DNA of 64,000 bases from Setomelanomma holmii (lineage: Eukaryota; Ascomycota; Dothideomycetes; Pleosporales; Phaeosphaeriaceae), in assembly GCA_010015745.1 (NCBI GenBank), contig ML978162.1:186001-250000 (forward strand), read 5' to 3'. Each line of letters begins with the position of its first letter. The stretch's first letter is position 1. Both the position numbers and the translations under genes were made by a program. Below, in pieces: positions 33,927 to 45,401 of this stretch. The notes beneath the pieces were generated by a model. The model was given only the letters and a program-made list of their open reading frames with translations. It was not told the origin of the DNA and ran no database searches.

Positions 33927-34367
33927 TCATGCGTTACTCGAGGGATTGTTCGGGAGGTTACGCAAGCGCGCACCGATGGCGAATGCGACCATGCCCCAGG
34001 CGAAAAGTAGTATAAGCAGGATGTTGAGTTCGCCGCGACTGCCTTGGAGAACGAGCAGAGTGCCAGCGACAATGATGATGGCGAAGATTGGCATGAGCCA
34101 TCTATTGCGCCAGAGTACGGTCGGAGAAGCGGTGATGCCGTGCCAGAATACTTCGACAATGGCAATTGCGCTCTGTCCGAGGCCATGGATGAGGGTGAGA
34201 GCGCTTTGCCAGGCATTTTGAGCTGAAGAGGCCAATTGTGCTGATGCCCGTGCTGGGATGCGGACCAAAGGATTGTGATGTTGTGAGAGAGAAGCTGGAT
34301 GGTCCTTGTTGTGTCTCAACAATGGGCTTTGAACATCATTTTCGAGATCGTCGAGATTGTCGTCCAT
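33927..34367 (-). CDS. Small protein with two C-terminal transmembrane helices
   Basis: From the ATG at 34367 the frame encodes 146 aa (MDDNLDDLENDVQSPLLRHN start). A longer version upstream offers only TTG. The N-terminal half is polar; two hydrophobic segments, LMPIFAIIIVAGTLLVLQ and ILLILLFAWGMVAFAIG, lie at about 95-112 and 118-136, separated by a short polar loop, with a basic tail. No family is recognised. It is convergent with the HsbA gene with about 115 bp between stops. Confidence 0.6.
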   Translation of the reverse strand: MDDNLDDLENDVQSPLLRHNKDHPASLSQHHNPLVRIPARASAQLASSAQNAWQSALTLIHGLGQSAIAIVEVFWHGITASPTVLWRNRWLMPIFAIIIVAGTLLVLQGSRGELNILLILLFAWGMVAFAIGARLRNLPNNPSSNA

Positions 34368-35539
34368 TCTTTTCAACTTGTCAGCTGAGCTGCGATTGCT
34401 TGATGGGTAAGCTGGGTAATGGCGGCGCAAGAGTCTTGAGCTATCGAATTCGCCAGCTACAGTGTGCTTCGCATGTCCTTGAACTCTCGCTGTTGCTAGT
34501 AATTGCCTTTGGAACTCCGGTTTTTGATGTTTGAATGCGAAGCTCAAACCTCAGCCTGACTGACTGCGGCGCGCTGATTCGACCTTGAAATGATCAAATC
34601 GAGTTATAAAATTGCGATATGTCGATAGAGGTCAGGCTCAATCAAGGAACATAATGTTCGAGTTTCTTCGAGTGTGCAGCGTTGTTGTGTAGCGCTGATG
34701 TGAAGTTGTTGTGGAAGCAAGGTTGCAGGTGAGCCAGCGTGGTTTAGGTGTGTTCACATTTTGCTCCCCATTTTCGCCGCGACATTAGGTGTCCACGTTT
34801 CAGCCACCCCCGCCCTCACACATGTGTCAACCACGCATTACGCCCGTCCACCACGGCCTCCAAGGCTGTGAATTCTACCGGTGTCCTTAGAAACGACACG
34901 TTCGACGTCACTTTGCCACTTCATGGTCACTGGCCCTATCTTATTCACCATACACCACTGGCAATTCCGGGCATACCTAGGTGTTGGGGTCGCAAATGGC
35001 GCGAGTGACGAGTGGCTTCATCGCAGCTTATAGCAACGATCCCACATCTTCGTGCCAATTTGCTGAGAGATTTCGTGCTCCAGCTTCTTCCTGATCCGCG
35101 AATCTTGAATATGAGCAATCCAAGAATGCTCTTTGGTATGGCATTCAGAGCGAGAGTGTATAAAGCACTCCATCCGCATTGTTGTCTTGATTGCTTCGGC
35201 GCAATCATCTTTCTCTCAAATCTGGTAAAGTTCTCGTTTGCGCGTTTGCTGCTGTATGCAAGCCCGACAAAATGAAAGGTCGAGCATCATGTGACGTGAT
35301 GCTTGCGTGGAAAAAAGAACCTCGTGCTACTTGATCGTGTTGCTCCGACACGCATGATTATCCATAATCACAACGAGACCCTCAGCTTGCCCACACCGTC
35401 CCAATCAACAAAGATGTGCTCGGCGAACGTCACTCAAACCCTCTGTTCAGACGACAACATGGGCGACGTATTCACGTGTACAGAAAAGCTGGAGAATTAA
35501 GTTCGATTGTCGTTATTCAACGGCGGTGCCATCGTTAAT
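34368..35539. other. intergenic region with a 37-bp dispersed repeat
   Basis: Apart from the 37-bp block at 34748-34784, no gene is recognised in these roughly 1.2 kb. A short ATG-initiated frame near 35415 (MCSANVTQTLCSDDN) could be a first exon of the next gene but the link is unproven. Confidence 0.4.
34748..34784 (-). repeat. 37-bp sequence identical to 14228-14264
   Basis: The reverse complement of this stretch is identical over 37 bp to a stretch in the F-box pseudogene at 14228-14264. Here the core 34752-34784 is bracketed by direct repeats TTAGGTGT (34744-34751 and 34785-34792), as if inserted. Confidence 0.6.
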
Positions 35540-35541
35540 AG

Positions 35542-36540
35542 ATTTTCAAACTCGTCGGGGAAGATTGGCAGCTCACGGTGCTCAACAACATCCAACAATC
35601 CGTCGAACTGAATGCAGATATGCGAAAGCTTATCGAAAGCACCAACGACAAGATAGGCCGGTCCAAAGAGTTTCTCGATCGCATGAAGTCGAACCTCGGC
35701 CTGGATCGAAATAAAGCCGCTGAGATCGCCGAAGGTACCGCGGAGTACAATCTCGCGGTATGCCGCAACGTCGGTCGAGATATTATCTCAGCTTTACCAC
35801 AGGAGCTGAGGGATATGGTCTTCGGGTACCTTACGTCCAAGAAGCTACACATCTATATCGATCGAGCCCATGAGCAGCCGAGCCGTGAAGAAGTCTATGA
35901 CGAAGAAGACACGAAGAAGATCCAATGTTTTTGTAAGGATGGAATAGATGAGCTGTGCCCGGAGCACTTCTGGCATGATGAGATCATGGGATAAGCCGTC
36001 GTCCGAGAGTTAATGGATGGCTTCTACCGAAACTCCACCTTCTTCATCTACCCCTCAGATGGATCTTTGCCCCCGGCGGTGGGAGGTGTTTCGTCGATTT
36101 TGTACACAGATCGTTTCAGCAAAGGCACAAATTCGAGGCAGCTGATTGGTAAGCTTGTTCACAATATTTACATCGCTCGTGGAGCTTCGGTTGACGAGGT
36201 GAATTGGCAGCTAACACCTCTACAAGAGCTCGATCCGTTAGAGCGCCATGCGCGCATACGTCTTGTTATACACAACCAATATTCGTGGGCTGCTTGGTAC
36301 GATGAAGTACAGCAGGAGCTCGAGACTCTTGATGCGCACATGGAGATTATGTTTCCAGAGTTGGAGACTCTAGTTCGGTCCGGATACCGTCTCACTGTCG
36401 AGCTAGGCAATGGCTGGTTCAACGTTGGTATGGCAGCGCACTTCTCTAGATGGCAGGGTCGTTTGAAAGAGGGATCAAAGGTAGGTTGCTCAACTCTAGG
36501 TCTGAGATGATGCTGACGTGTTCGCCTCCGCTAGATCCAG
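35542..36540 (+). pseudogene. Family protein with LPQELRDMVFGYL motif, one in-frame TAA
   Basis: After a plausible acceptor (GTTAATAG, 35532-35541) the frame encodes a helical, charged N-terminus (NIQQSVELNADMRKLIES), then ALPQELRDMVFGYL, an F-box-like line common in Dothideomycete gene families. At 35992-35994 a TAA interrupts; the same frame continues without a break for about 160 more codons (MDGFYRNSTFFIYP to HFSRWQGRLKEG), then a 57-bp intron from GTAGGT to CGCTAG and a short last exon ending TAA. CAA to TAA would explain the stop. The first exon is not certain. Function unknown. Confidence 0.5.
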
Positions 36541-37640
36541 AAGTAATGAGCTGTATGAAGACCAGCATTGGCACCAAAGTAAGATCGGTTTCTTGGCTGG
36601 AAGCATGTGCAATAGGAAGTCTGTCCGATGGCAGCCCATGGCAAAATGAACGGTATCTTGTTATTGGAGGGCCGCCGCGACGAGGAGGATAAGTTCAAGC
36701 GGTAATCGATAAAACGATGAGGTTGCTCCTTTCTTGCATCTCAGGCCTTCGTATAGATGGTCTTGCATTTCTTTCCATCGTTATTGAAGGAAGATTGTGA
36801 AGTCGATAACCTCGTAGTTTTCTTTGGAGTTCGTAACCCGGAGATACTGAAGTTCCTTCTCAGCTATGCTTCGTAGCGTGTTTGATTCATTCTGTGGCGG
36901 ATCGGTCTCGATGACAATCTCCATCTTGGAGTTGGCAATGAGATGGGGCCGTGAGGAAGATTTGATTTTTCCAGAGCATCTTCACCTGAAATCTATGTGC
37001 GAGATCGGCCAATTGCTTCCCAGATCTTGGTTCGATCAAGTGGCTGCAGATCCAGTCCCGTACCAAGACATATCCGAAGCGTCTTCCCGTTGCTACTACA
37101 TATCCGGACACCTCCACGGAAACGTTGAATCAAAGTGCTTATGACAAATCTCGAAGCGTTCTTGTGCTGAAGTTCTGCCAGATCTCCTTAACTCGCAGAT
37201 TGCAGACACAACAGTACGAAAATCTTTATCTTCAGGGCACCGAGATGGGGCACCTATCCTTAGCAAGAGAACGATTGCGATTTCCATACATGCTGAAACA
37301 GTGAAACGAATCAAAGGAGCTGAGTCGACAAAGCCGATAGTTTTCCAGTCATTTCAGGACGGCTCCCGCGTAGGTCTTCTTGGCTCAACAACGCGTTTCT
37401 TGGCTTGGTACGCCTGAATATTCAATGATGTGCCCACCGTGATGGTGGGCCAGATACTCCACCATTGAACGTGGCAGAAATCTTTGTGTATGGTGCTTCG
37501 AATAGAGGACGGAAAGGCACCTAAGCCTTGGATATATCTTGGATCACTCGTGTCAGGGATCAAGGGAATTAACCAACAATAGTGATTCATGGTATAGCGT
37601 TGGCTTGTTGGGTCTTTTATTTAGCTTCTACAAGACGGGC
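36541..37640. other. mostly non-coding, possible gene fragment
   Basis: About 1.1 kb. Around 36900-37140 one frame (AMRWGREEDLIFPEHLHLKS) looks protein-like and may be a fragment of a family gene like the one upstream; it has no start and no recognised motif. The rest shows nothing. Confidence 0.3.
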
Positions 37641-38049
37641 TCCCTTTCTAATGCGTGACTATCAAGGTGGACAGTCGTTCAACGCATTCATAATCTGTGC
37701 GACATGGCAAGGGATTACTTGGACGTACGCATCGGAAATTTCCCCGTTGGACATTCGCATGCTCTGCGTCTTGCTTACGACCGCCGACACCTGGCTGGGA
37801 TCATTCATCATTGCGCGCAGCACGCCGTTCATGATCTCTGATCTCGGGTATGGTGCATACTTCTTCTTCGCTGCCATTCTCGCTGCTATGGGTATCTGGA
37901 GCTTCTTCTTTGTGCCTGAGACAAAAGTCATTTCGCTCGAAGAGATGGACATGCTCTTCCTCCGCCCCATGCATATGGCTGTATGGGCACAGCTACGCGG
38001 TCAACCTATCTTGGCAGAAGAAGACGTCATGAAAAAGATGTTGGCGTAG
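37641..38049 (+). pseudogene. Sugar transporter (MFS), C-terminal fragment
   Basis: An open frame encodes the last four or so helices of a fungal hexose-type MFS transporter: WQGITWTYASEISPLDIRM, FIIARSTPFMISDLGYGAYF, FFAAILAAMGIWSFFFVPETK and SLEEMDMLFLRP. The PETK-x-SLEEMD ending is diagnostic of the sugar porter family. The preceding eight helices are absent; upstream DNA has stops and no ATG in frame at a sensible place. It is therefore a 5'-truncated remnant of a plasma-membrane sugar porter. Confidence 0.7.
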
Positions 38050-38539
38050 AGAGGGTTGAGACGGTCTAGAGGTGACCCGAAGAGGTCTTCGGTGTAGGTC
38101 GCCTGACGAGCCATGAAAGGTGCGCGCGAAATTCTCGAGTGCGCAGCAACACGTTATAGGGTGCTAGGAGTTGAAGATTTAAGAGGAACACGGTGAAAGT
38201 AGATGAAAAAGATGACACAGCCTGCGAAATCGATGGATCTGATGTTCTCCTCCACCGCACTCGTTGCCATGCACGTTTCCAGTTCCTTGCCTGGCATGAA
38301 AAGTCGGAAGTCAGAACGTTGCTGGCCAGCGCAACAGTAGCACTAAAACGCGCTAACAACGCACAAGGCGCTGAAATTGTATGTTTAGTTTTGTGAAGGT
38401 ACTCAGCCCCTACTTACCCTGGAATCTACCAAGTTCCGGTTGCCCCAGGCCCACGAGAGACAGTCAACCACGTCCCAGACATTCGTAGTCCCAGACATTC
38501 ATCAGCATATTCATATCTCTGTGGACCACGTTCAAATAT
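38050..38539. other. intergenic region
   Basis: About 490 bp between convergent remnants. A short tandem CCCAGACATTC occurs twice near 38475-38500. No gene is seen. Confidence 0.35.
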
Positions 38540-39111
38540 CTAGATGCCCTCAATCGGATCCGCTGTCATCCAATAAATATTCGCAATCAAATTCGCCGTC
38601 GCATTCCTCAACCACAAACGCAGCACATCCCTTCCACCTGTCGCCGACGCAATCGTCGTAACGACATAGTTTCTGCTCTGATTCGTGCCTCTCCACCCCG
38701 GGTGACTCGCCATAACCAGTGGTCCATGCGTCAACCTGCCCTCTGTCGCGGTATCATTCTCAAACTGCACTACACATGCAGTTCGCCTGCGTAGGCTAAA
38801 GTGTGCTTCCCAATGAGCGCAAGGTCGTCATATGTAGGGTCATCGGGACGACGGTCGGGAGGCAGATATTTGGGTTCGGTGGCGGTGCTGCTGGCGGACA
38901 TATAGCCGCGAGTTTCGTAGTGGAGGAGGCGAATGGGGTGGGCGCCCAGGTTGTTTGAAGGTTTGGGGTTACCAGCGAGATCTGTTCTGAACGATGATAT
39001 TAGATGCGAAGTCATCCTGGGTATTCTGTGGAGCTAAATCACGAACCGTGTTTGGTTCAACAACTGCCATGTTCCAGCTAAGGAAGCCGAGATATGTTTT
39101 GGTAGGACCAT
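38540..39111 (-). pseudogene. Lipocalin-like domain protein, frameshifted
   Basis: The ATG at 39111 opens a frame with SASLAGTWQLLN, the N-terminal signature of the fungal/bacterial lipocalin-like domain (PF13924). The next block, IRLLHYETRGYMSA, matches the GYMSA strand, and HTLAYAGELHV and PGWRGTNQSR follow the family order. Between them the frame meets TAG near 39035 and shifts around 38770 (HV-stop versus VQFEND). Such proteins often sit beside polyketide or oxidoreductase genes; role unknown. Probable pseudogene, although an intron near 39000-39080 could rescue part of it. Confidence 0.5.
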
Positions 39112-39526
39112 GGTGATGGGTGTTTGAACTTTCATTAATTTCTGAATGTCGTTCTGAGTTTCCCTGGATTTTGAGGTGGGAGGGATTTTATCTGAGTTTC
39201 CGTGACTGCGACGACGAGTCGCTTTGCCGGTAGAATGCGCCGGGCGTACGCCCTATGCTGTAGCCACTCTTAAGAATGCAAGTCAGCGTGAAAAGTGTGT
39301 TCAAGATAAGCCTCCATCTAGTCCCAAGCATTCGCAATTATCTAAACCATCGATATGGCACAAATCAAGTGTACTTCGCATCGCTAGCAAGGATCATAGC
39401 TTATGCCATGCTCATTGCCGATAAGGCTGACCCACACGCATATGCAACAATGATTAACATGATATCAGCTGTGTATATATCAATATTGGCCAACGTTATC
39501 GCTTGAGATACAGAGTAGCGTATCTA
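39112..39526. other. intergenic region
   Basis: About 415 bp, AT-richer than neighbours, no recognisable gene. Confidence 0.35.
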
Positions 39527-40365
39527 CTATTCCCACAAATCGTCATCAAGAAGAGAAACGTTATATAGTAAAGCGACCTCATCTAACTCTCGTCCAAGCC
39601 TGTGAGCACGTACAGACCTCGTCTTAGCGGCGATTCTACGTCGCGTGTATTGTGTCTTAGTCCTGTCTTCCTCATCATTGTAGTTCTCATCGGGACCCAT
39701 GATAGGCAGACTAGACTGGCCGTTACCAGTCTCATCAGCAAAAGCCTCGGTCTCTTTCGCAGATTCTGTCATTCTTGATCGTAATGTGCTTTTCTTCCCC
39801 ACTTTGAGCGAATCATGCGTCATTCGCGTGCCTTTTGTCTTGGGATCCGTGCTTTTGTTACGCTTCCACGAGTGGGAACCAACTTTACCCCTCCAGGCTT
39901 TTTCTGATGCTCTGCGGTGTTACTTTCGATTTCGATCTTCTTCACCAGCGCTTCAACGTACTCGTATTGCGAAATTGCACTTCCGCCAGACTGCACGACT
40001 CGGCCTTGTGCTCGTAAAGCTTCGAAAATGTGGCCGCCACTGAGACTTGAGCTCTGAGACCTCGCGAAGACGTGTGCTAGGTCCGGATATGGTTGAACGG
40101 CTTGCGAAGACCGATCATGCGGACGGGAAGATTCGTTTCCGGCCCGTGCACGTGGTGAGGGCAGGCGTACGGTATGGTGCTTGGTAAATGGTGGCTCAAT
40201 TACACTCGTGTGAAGTCTTGTTGATGAGTGCTCGCGTCGCATGTCTGCAGATGCTACCACGGCATCTACTGGACGGACGGGAGAAGTGGGTGGAGGCGTA
40301 GGTGGAGCATCCCCGTCTGTGAATTTGTCCGTTGTCCGGCCAGGTGGAACAGGAGTGCTGGACAT
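39527..40365 (-). CDS. Hypothetical low-complexity protein, possible frameshift at ATGA
   Basis: Frame 1 (ATG 40365, 181 codons) is Pro/Ser/Arg-rich (PPTPPPTSPVRP near the start) and ends GAATGA. Frame 2 begins at that same ATGA overlap (39823) and runs 98 codons to 39527 with a charged sequence ending VALLYNVSLLDDDLWE. The two may be one protein broken by a single-base shift, or two exons whose splice sites I cannot find. No family is recognised. Composition suggests an intrinsically disordered nuclear or cytoskeletal protein, which is only a guess. Confidence 0.35.
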
Positions 40366-40977
40366 TGCAAATACTGTCAGATTGAGCCTCAGATGCTATA
40401 TCTATAGGCCGACCGATCAGGGCCTTGTTGTACAAAGCTTTGCAAAGTCGACCCGAATGGTTGAATTGTCCGTGAGAAGAGAGAGGAGTTAAAGAAATTG
40501 AGGGGTTTCGAAGTGGTGTTCGGTGAGTCTGTTGAAATTCATTTGGCAGGGCTGGATCTCTTGCTTGGTTCTGAAGGACTTACACGCGGTCTAGCGCGTG
40601 AACACGGCCTTGGTCGCGTTCGGGAACAGGCGCCGACCGAATTCCCTCCTTAGGTGTGTCAATCCGATTTCCATAATCGCAATTACAAACGATGGTATGT
40701 CTTTGGGATGTCAGCTTGCCGTACTCACCAATTACATTCGCCTGGTTGTGAAGTGGTTCGAGACAAGACCTTTTCCAAGAAGTCACTGCTCAGCCTAGCT
40801 TTGATCCGAAACGGTCAGGATGACTTTCGTTATATTAGACCTGCTAAATATCCTACATCTTACACCAACTTGGATTTTCCTTGCATTCAAAACGCACGGC
40901 GATACTGGTGTCGGAAGTGAGAGTTCGAGAGATTCTGTGGTTGCGACCATAGTACAGCGCCGGACCCAAAGTTTGTC
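40366..40977. other. intergenic region
   Basis: About 610 bp between divergent genes. Nothing convincing on either strand. Confidence 0.4.
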
Positions 40978-41140
40978 GTGTTGAGAACGCATCCTATGGT
41001 ACCCGGATCGAACACAGCCACGATGCTTACTCTGCGATCAACCAGGGGTGTTTCTTGGAAAAGTGTTCTTGCAATCGTGACGCTCTTTACTTTCTTCACC
41101 GCAGCATCCTTCCACAACAATCGCCTCATCGCTACCATGG

Positions 41141-41658
41141 ACATCCCCTCGCCGATCGGAATTCTCCTCAAACCACGCAGGCATGAGACTTGCGACTATA
41201 AATTCGTGTTCGATGGCGAACCCACCGACGATTGCTTCATCTGCAAAGTACCATACAACAGTAAGGATGGATGCCGCGCAGTCCTTTTAATCCATTGCAA
41301 CCACATCGTCGGCCTCGAATGTTTGGATGTTTGAACAAGACGTTTTCCCGAAACCTATCTGTATTGGAATCACAAGGTCCCACTGATCTCGAGAGAAGAA
41401 GAACTGAGCAAGTTCGACACTATGTTGAGACGGATTTGCTGTTCTGGCTGGTTTCGACGCATGGAATACTTCATGTTTGGATTTGACGGCCTTCGACTGA
41501 TAGCCGCACGGAGGCCGTCAAGTCATGCACGCGGTGGGAGTGGCGTTGCCAACATGATCTTCTTGTCCACAAAGTACTCCTCTCCTTTCTCCTTCATTTT
41601 CAGTTTTCCCTACTGGATCGTGGTGTCATTTACACTGATATGGGGTTTCGCCGCGTAG
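41141..41658 (+). pseudogene. RING-like membrane protein, paralogue 1, TGA in frame
   Basis: From ATG 41141 (ACCATGG context) the frame encodes a variant RING-like motif: CFICKVPY, a spaced Cys (DGCRA), then HCNHIVGLEC. At 41332-41334 TGA interrupts exactly where the paralogue at 50.2 kb has Trp. The same frame then continues for about 105 codons (YLYWNHKVPLISREEE to WIVVSFTLIWGFAA) and ends with hydrophobic segments. RING-type domains usually bind zinc and act as E3 ubiquitin ligases; here membrane anchoring would place it on an endomembrane. A longer in-frame start at 40978 exists but ATG 41141 aligns with the paralogues. Confidence 0.5.
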
Positions 41659-42061
41659 TATTGGCATTCCCTCCTCATTCTCATGACAGCCTCCATCGTC
41701 TGGGCTATCATCTGGTGCAACCTCTGCATCTTCTATCTGATAGTCATGATTGTGCTCATCACAGCGTGGTGGCGTGGCGGTGGATCTTTTCCAGGACGGC
41801 GATATCGAGTTATGGAGGACTGAAGGTCAAGATCTAGAGGGCAAATTTGGGCGTGCTAGCTGTGTTGAATGGAGACAAAATCGGAGTTCGGCATGGAGCG
41901 GGGTAGAACGCTCACGAGCCCTCCTTCCCAATCAAGCCAAGCGTGCTTGTAAGACTTCCACCCATGACATCAGGTCGACATTCATGAATCTGTTAAAATA
42001 AGCATCTGAGCTTGTCAAGTCGGCTGTAAATTGAAACACAAACGGTTCTTTGAAACACACC
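41659..42061. other. intergenic region
   Basis: About 400 bp upstream of the MFS gene, likely its promoter. No gene is seen. Confidence 0.4.
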
Positions 42062-43506
42062 ATGTCGGACGTCGACGACATTTCTTTGCACGACCTGCAG
42101 GCATCGAGCATCGAGCAAGAGCTGGACAATGTCGACGATGACTCTTCAGCTCAACAACGAAATGTGTCCGATCAGAAGAGACTTTTCGCACTCATTGGGT
42201 CAGCATTGTCGCAGCTCCCGATTTGGGGTATTGAGCCTCCCACTCTATTATCTCCTTCAGCGTCTCACAATTGCATACAGGGTTTGCCATGAGTTATGGT
42301 GTCTTACAAGAGTACTACGTGGACCACTGGACGCTCCAAGGCGGACGCGAGCTTACTGGAATTATCGGTACCACGTCCAATGGAGTGATGTACTTGTCTA
42401 TGCCGCTGCTGTTCGGCCTGTTCACGAAGCGATGGGCTGCATATCGACAGCGAGCCGCAATATGTGGTGCGCTTGTCGCGTGCGCCAGCTTCGTGTTGTC
42501 TTCCTTCAGCAAACATGTATGGCACCTGATCGCAACACAGGGTGTACTGGCTGCTCTCGGGTGCACTCTGGTATTTAGTCCTCTGACACTATCGTTGGGC
42601 GAATGGTTCAATGCCGAAAACTGTATCTGCAATCGAGCGGTGGCGTACGGGATCTGCCTATCTACCAAGAACATCGTTGGCTCTATTTGTCCGTTCATCT
42701 TCCGGGGTCTTCTCGACCGCTATGGATTCCGCGTTACATTGATCGCATGGGCAGCGATAACGGCTGGAGCCGCTGTCATGGCCATCTTCATGATACAAAC
42801 TCCTCAGTCCAGCCTTACCACGAGTACGACACGTGGGCGAAAGATTCCCTGGCACTTCCTTAAGCATCGTATGTTTTGGATCTATAGTATTGCAACCCTC
42901 CTGCAGAGCGCGGGCTACGGCATCCCGCAGACCTACTTGAGCGAGTACGCTCGCAACATATCAGCACTCTCGCCAACATTCTCGACCCTCCTGCTGACCT
43001 TGATCAACATTCCCGGTATCTGCTCCTCCACCTTCTTCGGCTTTCTCAGCGACAACAGGCATTTCCACCTTTCTGCCCCTACAGTGACAGCAATCTCAGC
43101 GATCAGCTCCGCTCTCGGAGCTTTTCTCTTCTGGGGTTTAGCCGCTCGTGGAGGAATCGCGCTGTTGATATTGTTCGCCCTTACGTTTGGCTTCTTTGCC
43201 AGTGCGTACAGCGCGACCTGGGGCGGGATCATGAATGAAATGGAGAAATATGCTGCCGACAACAACGAGGCGATAGACAGCGGCGTTGTGTACGGGCTAC
43301 TAAATGGTGCCAGAGGTATTGGCTACGTCGGTGGAGGCCTGCTCAGCGTTCCATTGTTGAAAGCTGGAAGTACAAACCCAATTGGTCACTTCGGCTACGG
43401 CACTACTTATGGTCCTTTGATAGTCTTCACAGGGTTGTCACTAGCATTCGGAGGCTGGGGCGTCGTATTCACACCGCGCTGGAAAAAGCTATTCCATCTG
43501 CGGTAA
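42062..43506 (+). CDS. MFS monocarboxylate-type transporter (MCT family)
   Basis: The CDS is join(42062..42227,42281..43506), 463 aa, with a 53-bp intron from GTATTG to ATACAG. The ATG at 42062 has a CACCATGT context. After a polar N-terminus the first helix region has the MCT-type GFAMSYGVLQEYY, then about eleven further hydrophobic segments, with GLLDRYGFR and GFLSDNRHF in cytoplasmic loops and GLLNGARGIGYVGGGLLSVP late in the protein. Fungal MCT-like proteins (SLC16 relatives) reside in the plasma membrane or vacuole and move monocarboxylates or other small acids. Substrate unknown. The frame is intact, immediately next to a Tc1/mariner insertion. Confidence 0.88.
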
Positions 43507-43712
43507 TGCGCCAGCCAACAACGAGGCTGGTCACTCAGACGATCGCAACACGCGCTTGTCGCCAATTAATTCGGTTACACAGGTGGATCGAAATACCCAT
43601 CTTAGCACTCTTTTTATGTTCTTGAATAACATCACATTCGCTTTCATCGCTTTTCGGTGCGAACGATTGCGTAACCGAGAGGCGCATGCCAGCCCCACAC
43701 CATAGCTTAATA

Positions 43713-45401
43713 TACGAAGGAGCTCGTATTTTCTGAGTTGCAGAGCCCGTGCGCATCGCAACCGAGAAACAACATTACCCATCTCATCTTCTGAACAGAC
43801 TACAGCACCACCCATATACTCAGAATGCCTAATTTAAATCGGCGAAAACCTTACAAATATAAAGATAATAAAGTTGTGAAAGCTCCAAAGACTTTGCGCA
43901 AGGAAATGAGCGCTGTTCAGCGTGCTTTTGTTGTTGGCGCGATTGTTGCGTCGCGCAATGGCTATGCATCTGCACGCGCTCTCTCCAACCTCATGCCACA
44001 GTCACGCCAGGGCCTCTCCCAGCTAGTGCAAAGGATAACAAAGAGGGCAGAAGAGAGTGAATTGAGACTTTGGGATGACATCCTCTATGAACATGACCTA
44101 GGGCGGGGAAGGAGCGCTCTCCTGAGCCAGGAATAGAAGGACGCCATCATCAACATCACGACATCAGATCGCAACCACCGTGAGCAGAAAAGCTGGCAGG
44201 CAATTAAGGAGGGCAATTTCAACGCTATTGCACCTGAAATGAGCATCTCAACTTTTGAAAACGTTATGTACAAGGCTGGTTATTGTAGGCGTAAGCCTGG
44301 TTGGAAACCTCCGCTTACCCCTGACCAGAGAAGAGAGCGCTATCAATGAGCATTGCAGTACAACCCTGACAAATACAAGGAATATGATAGCCTCGGGTTC
44401 AACTTCAGAATAATCTGTTTTACAGATGGGACTCCAGCTCAGATAGGAGACCAGCGTGGGTTGATTAGAACTTGGTGTAGAGATGACGAGGTGTACAATC
44501 AGGACGTCAAAAAAGACCGCAAAGCTCCAGGTGCAGCACTGCAATTTTTTGGAGCTTTTCGATACAACAACAAGGGCCCGTGCCACGTCTATTATCACGA
44601 GACGCAGGAGGAAATAGATGAGGGAGAGCGTGCGTTAGAGTGGGAGAATCTGGTTACCAAGGCACAGTCAAACTCATCTCAACTTACTGCCCGAGCAGCC
44701 CTCCAGGTCTTAAAGGAGAGTGACGTCAACCTCAGGCGTAGCACTAGGAAGCTTCAGCATGTTAAGAAACATGATTATCATCGCGGCATTAGGGGTAGAG
44801 GTGGTGTTGATGGGTATAGGCATCGGGAAGGCGCGCTCAAGAAGGTTGTTCCTTGGATTCAAGCTATGAAACACCAAGGTTTAGAGTGCAAATTGCTTGA
44901 GGATAGGGCCCCTGCGCATAAGTCTCGCATCGCAAATGACTATCTTACTGTTGAACAGGTGGAAAAGATAGGATGGGCAGGTCACAGTCCTGATGTAAAT
45001 GCTACAGAACACGCCTGGCCTCTCCTGCGTAAGCACGTAACAAGGAAATTCACCCCATCTAAATCAGAATTAGAGTGCGAACAACAGTGGATAGTCTTAT
45101 GGGAAGCGCTGCCTATTGAAGCAATTAATCGGTGGGTTGATCAGGTGCCTGAGATGGTGAGGAGAATCATCAGAAACGGTGGAAACAACAACTTTCATGG
45201 CTAGCCTCAACACCAGAAAACTGCGCGCTAGTAATATGATTATACAATTAAATAGCTTCATCAATTATAGCTTATTTAAATATGTGGTTGTGTTGCAAAG
45301 CATCGGTTCTATAAGGGCTGTCACCAAGGTTGGATGCGGAATCACATTTTGGTGGGGTCCCGCACGGGCCCTGCAACTCAGAAAATACGAGCTCCTTCGT
45401 A
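43713..45401. mobile_element. Tc1/mariner element with near-perfect TIRs and TA duplication
   Basis: The element covers 43715-45399 (1685 bp) with TA on both sides (43713-43714 and 45400-45401). Inverted repeats begin CGAAGGAGCTCGTATTTTCT and continue through TGAGTTGCAG; only one mismatch is seen in about the first 40 bp. It encloses a single transposase frame. Such ends and TA duplication define the Tc1/mariner superfamily. Confidence 0.9.
43825..45204 (+). pseudogene. Tc1-type transposase with two in-frame stops
   Basis: One reading frame runs from ATG 43825 to TAG 45202-45204 (460 codons) with only two interruptions: TAG at 44134-44136 and TGA at 44347-44349. The N-terminus has helix-turn-helix-like RNGYASARALSNLMPQS; the DDE catalytic part has FTDGT (first Asp), LLEDRAPAHKS (second Asp) and SPDVNATEHAW (third acidic residue, Glu). 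The catalytic residues remain, so the element died recently, or is mobilised in trans. RIP of CAG to TAG fits the first stop; the TGA fits loss of a Trp codon. Confidence 0.85.

Noticed and set aside
37354..37590. Minus-strand frame with HVQWWSIWPTITVG near the transporter fragment
   Set aside because: No match to any remembered transporter or transposase motif; likely chance.
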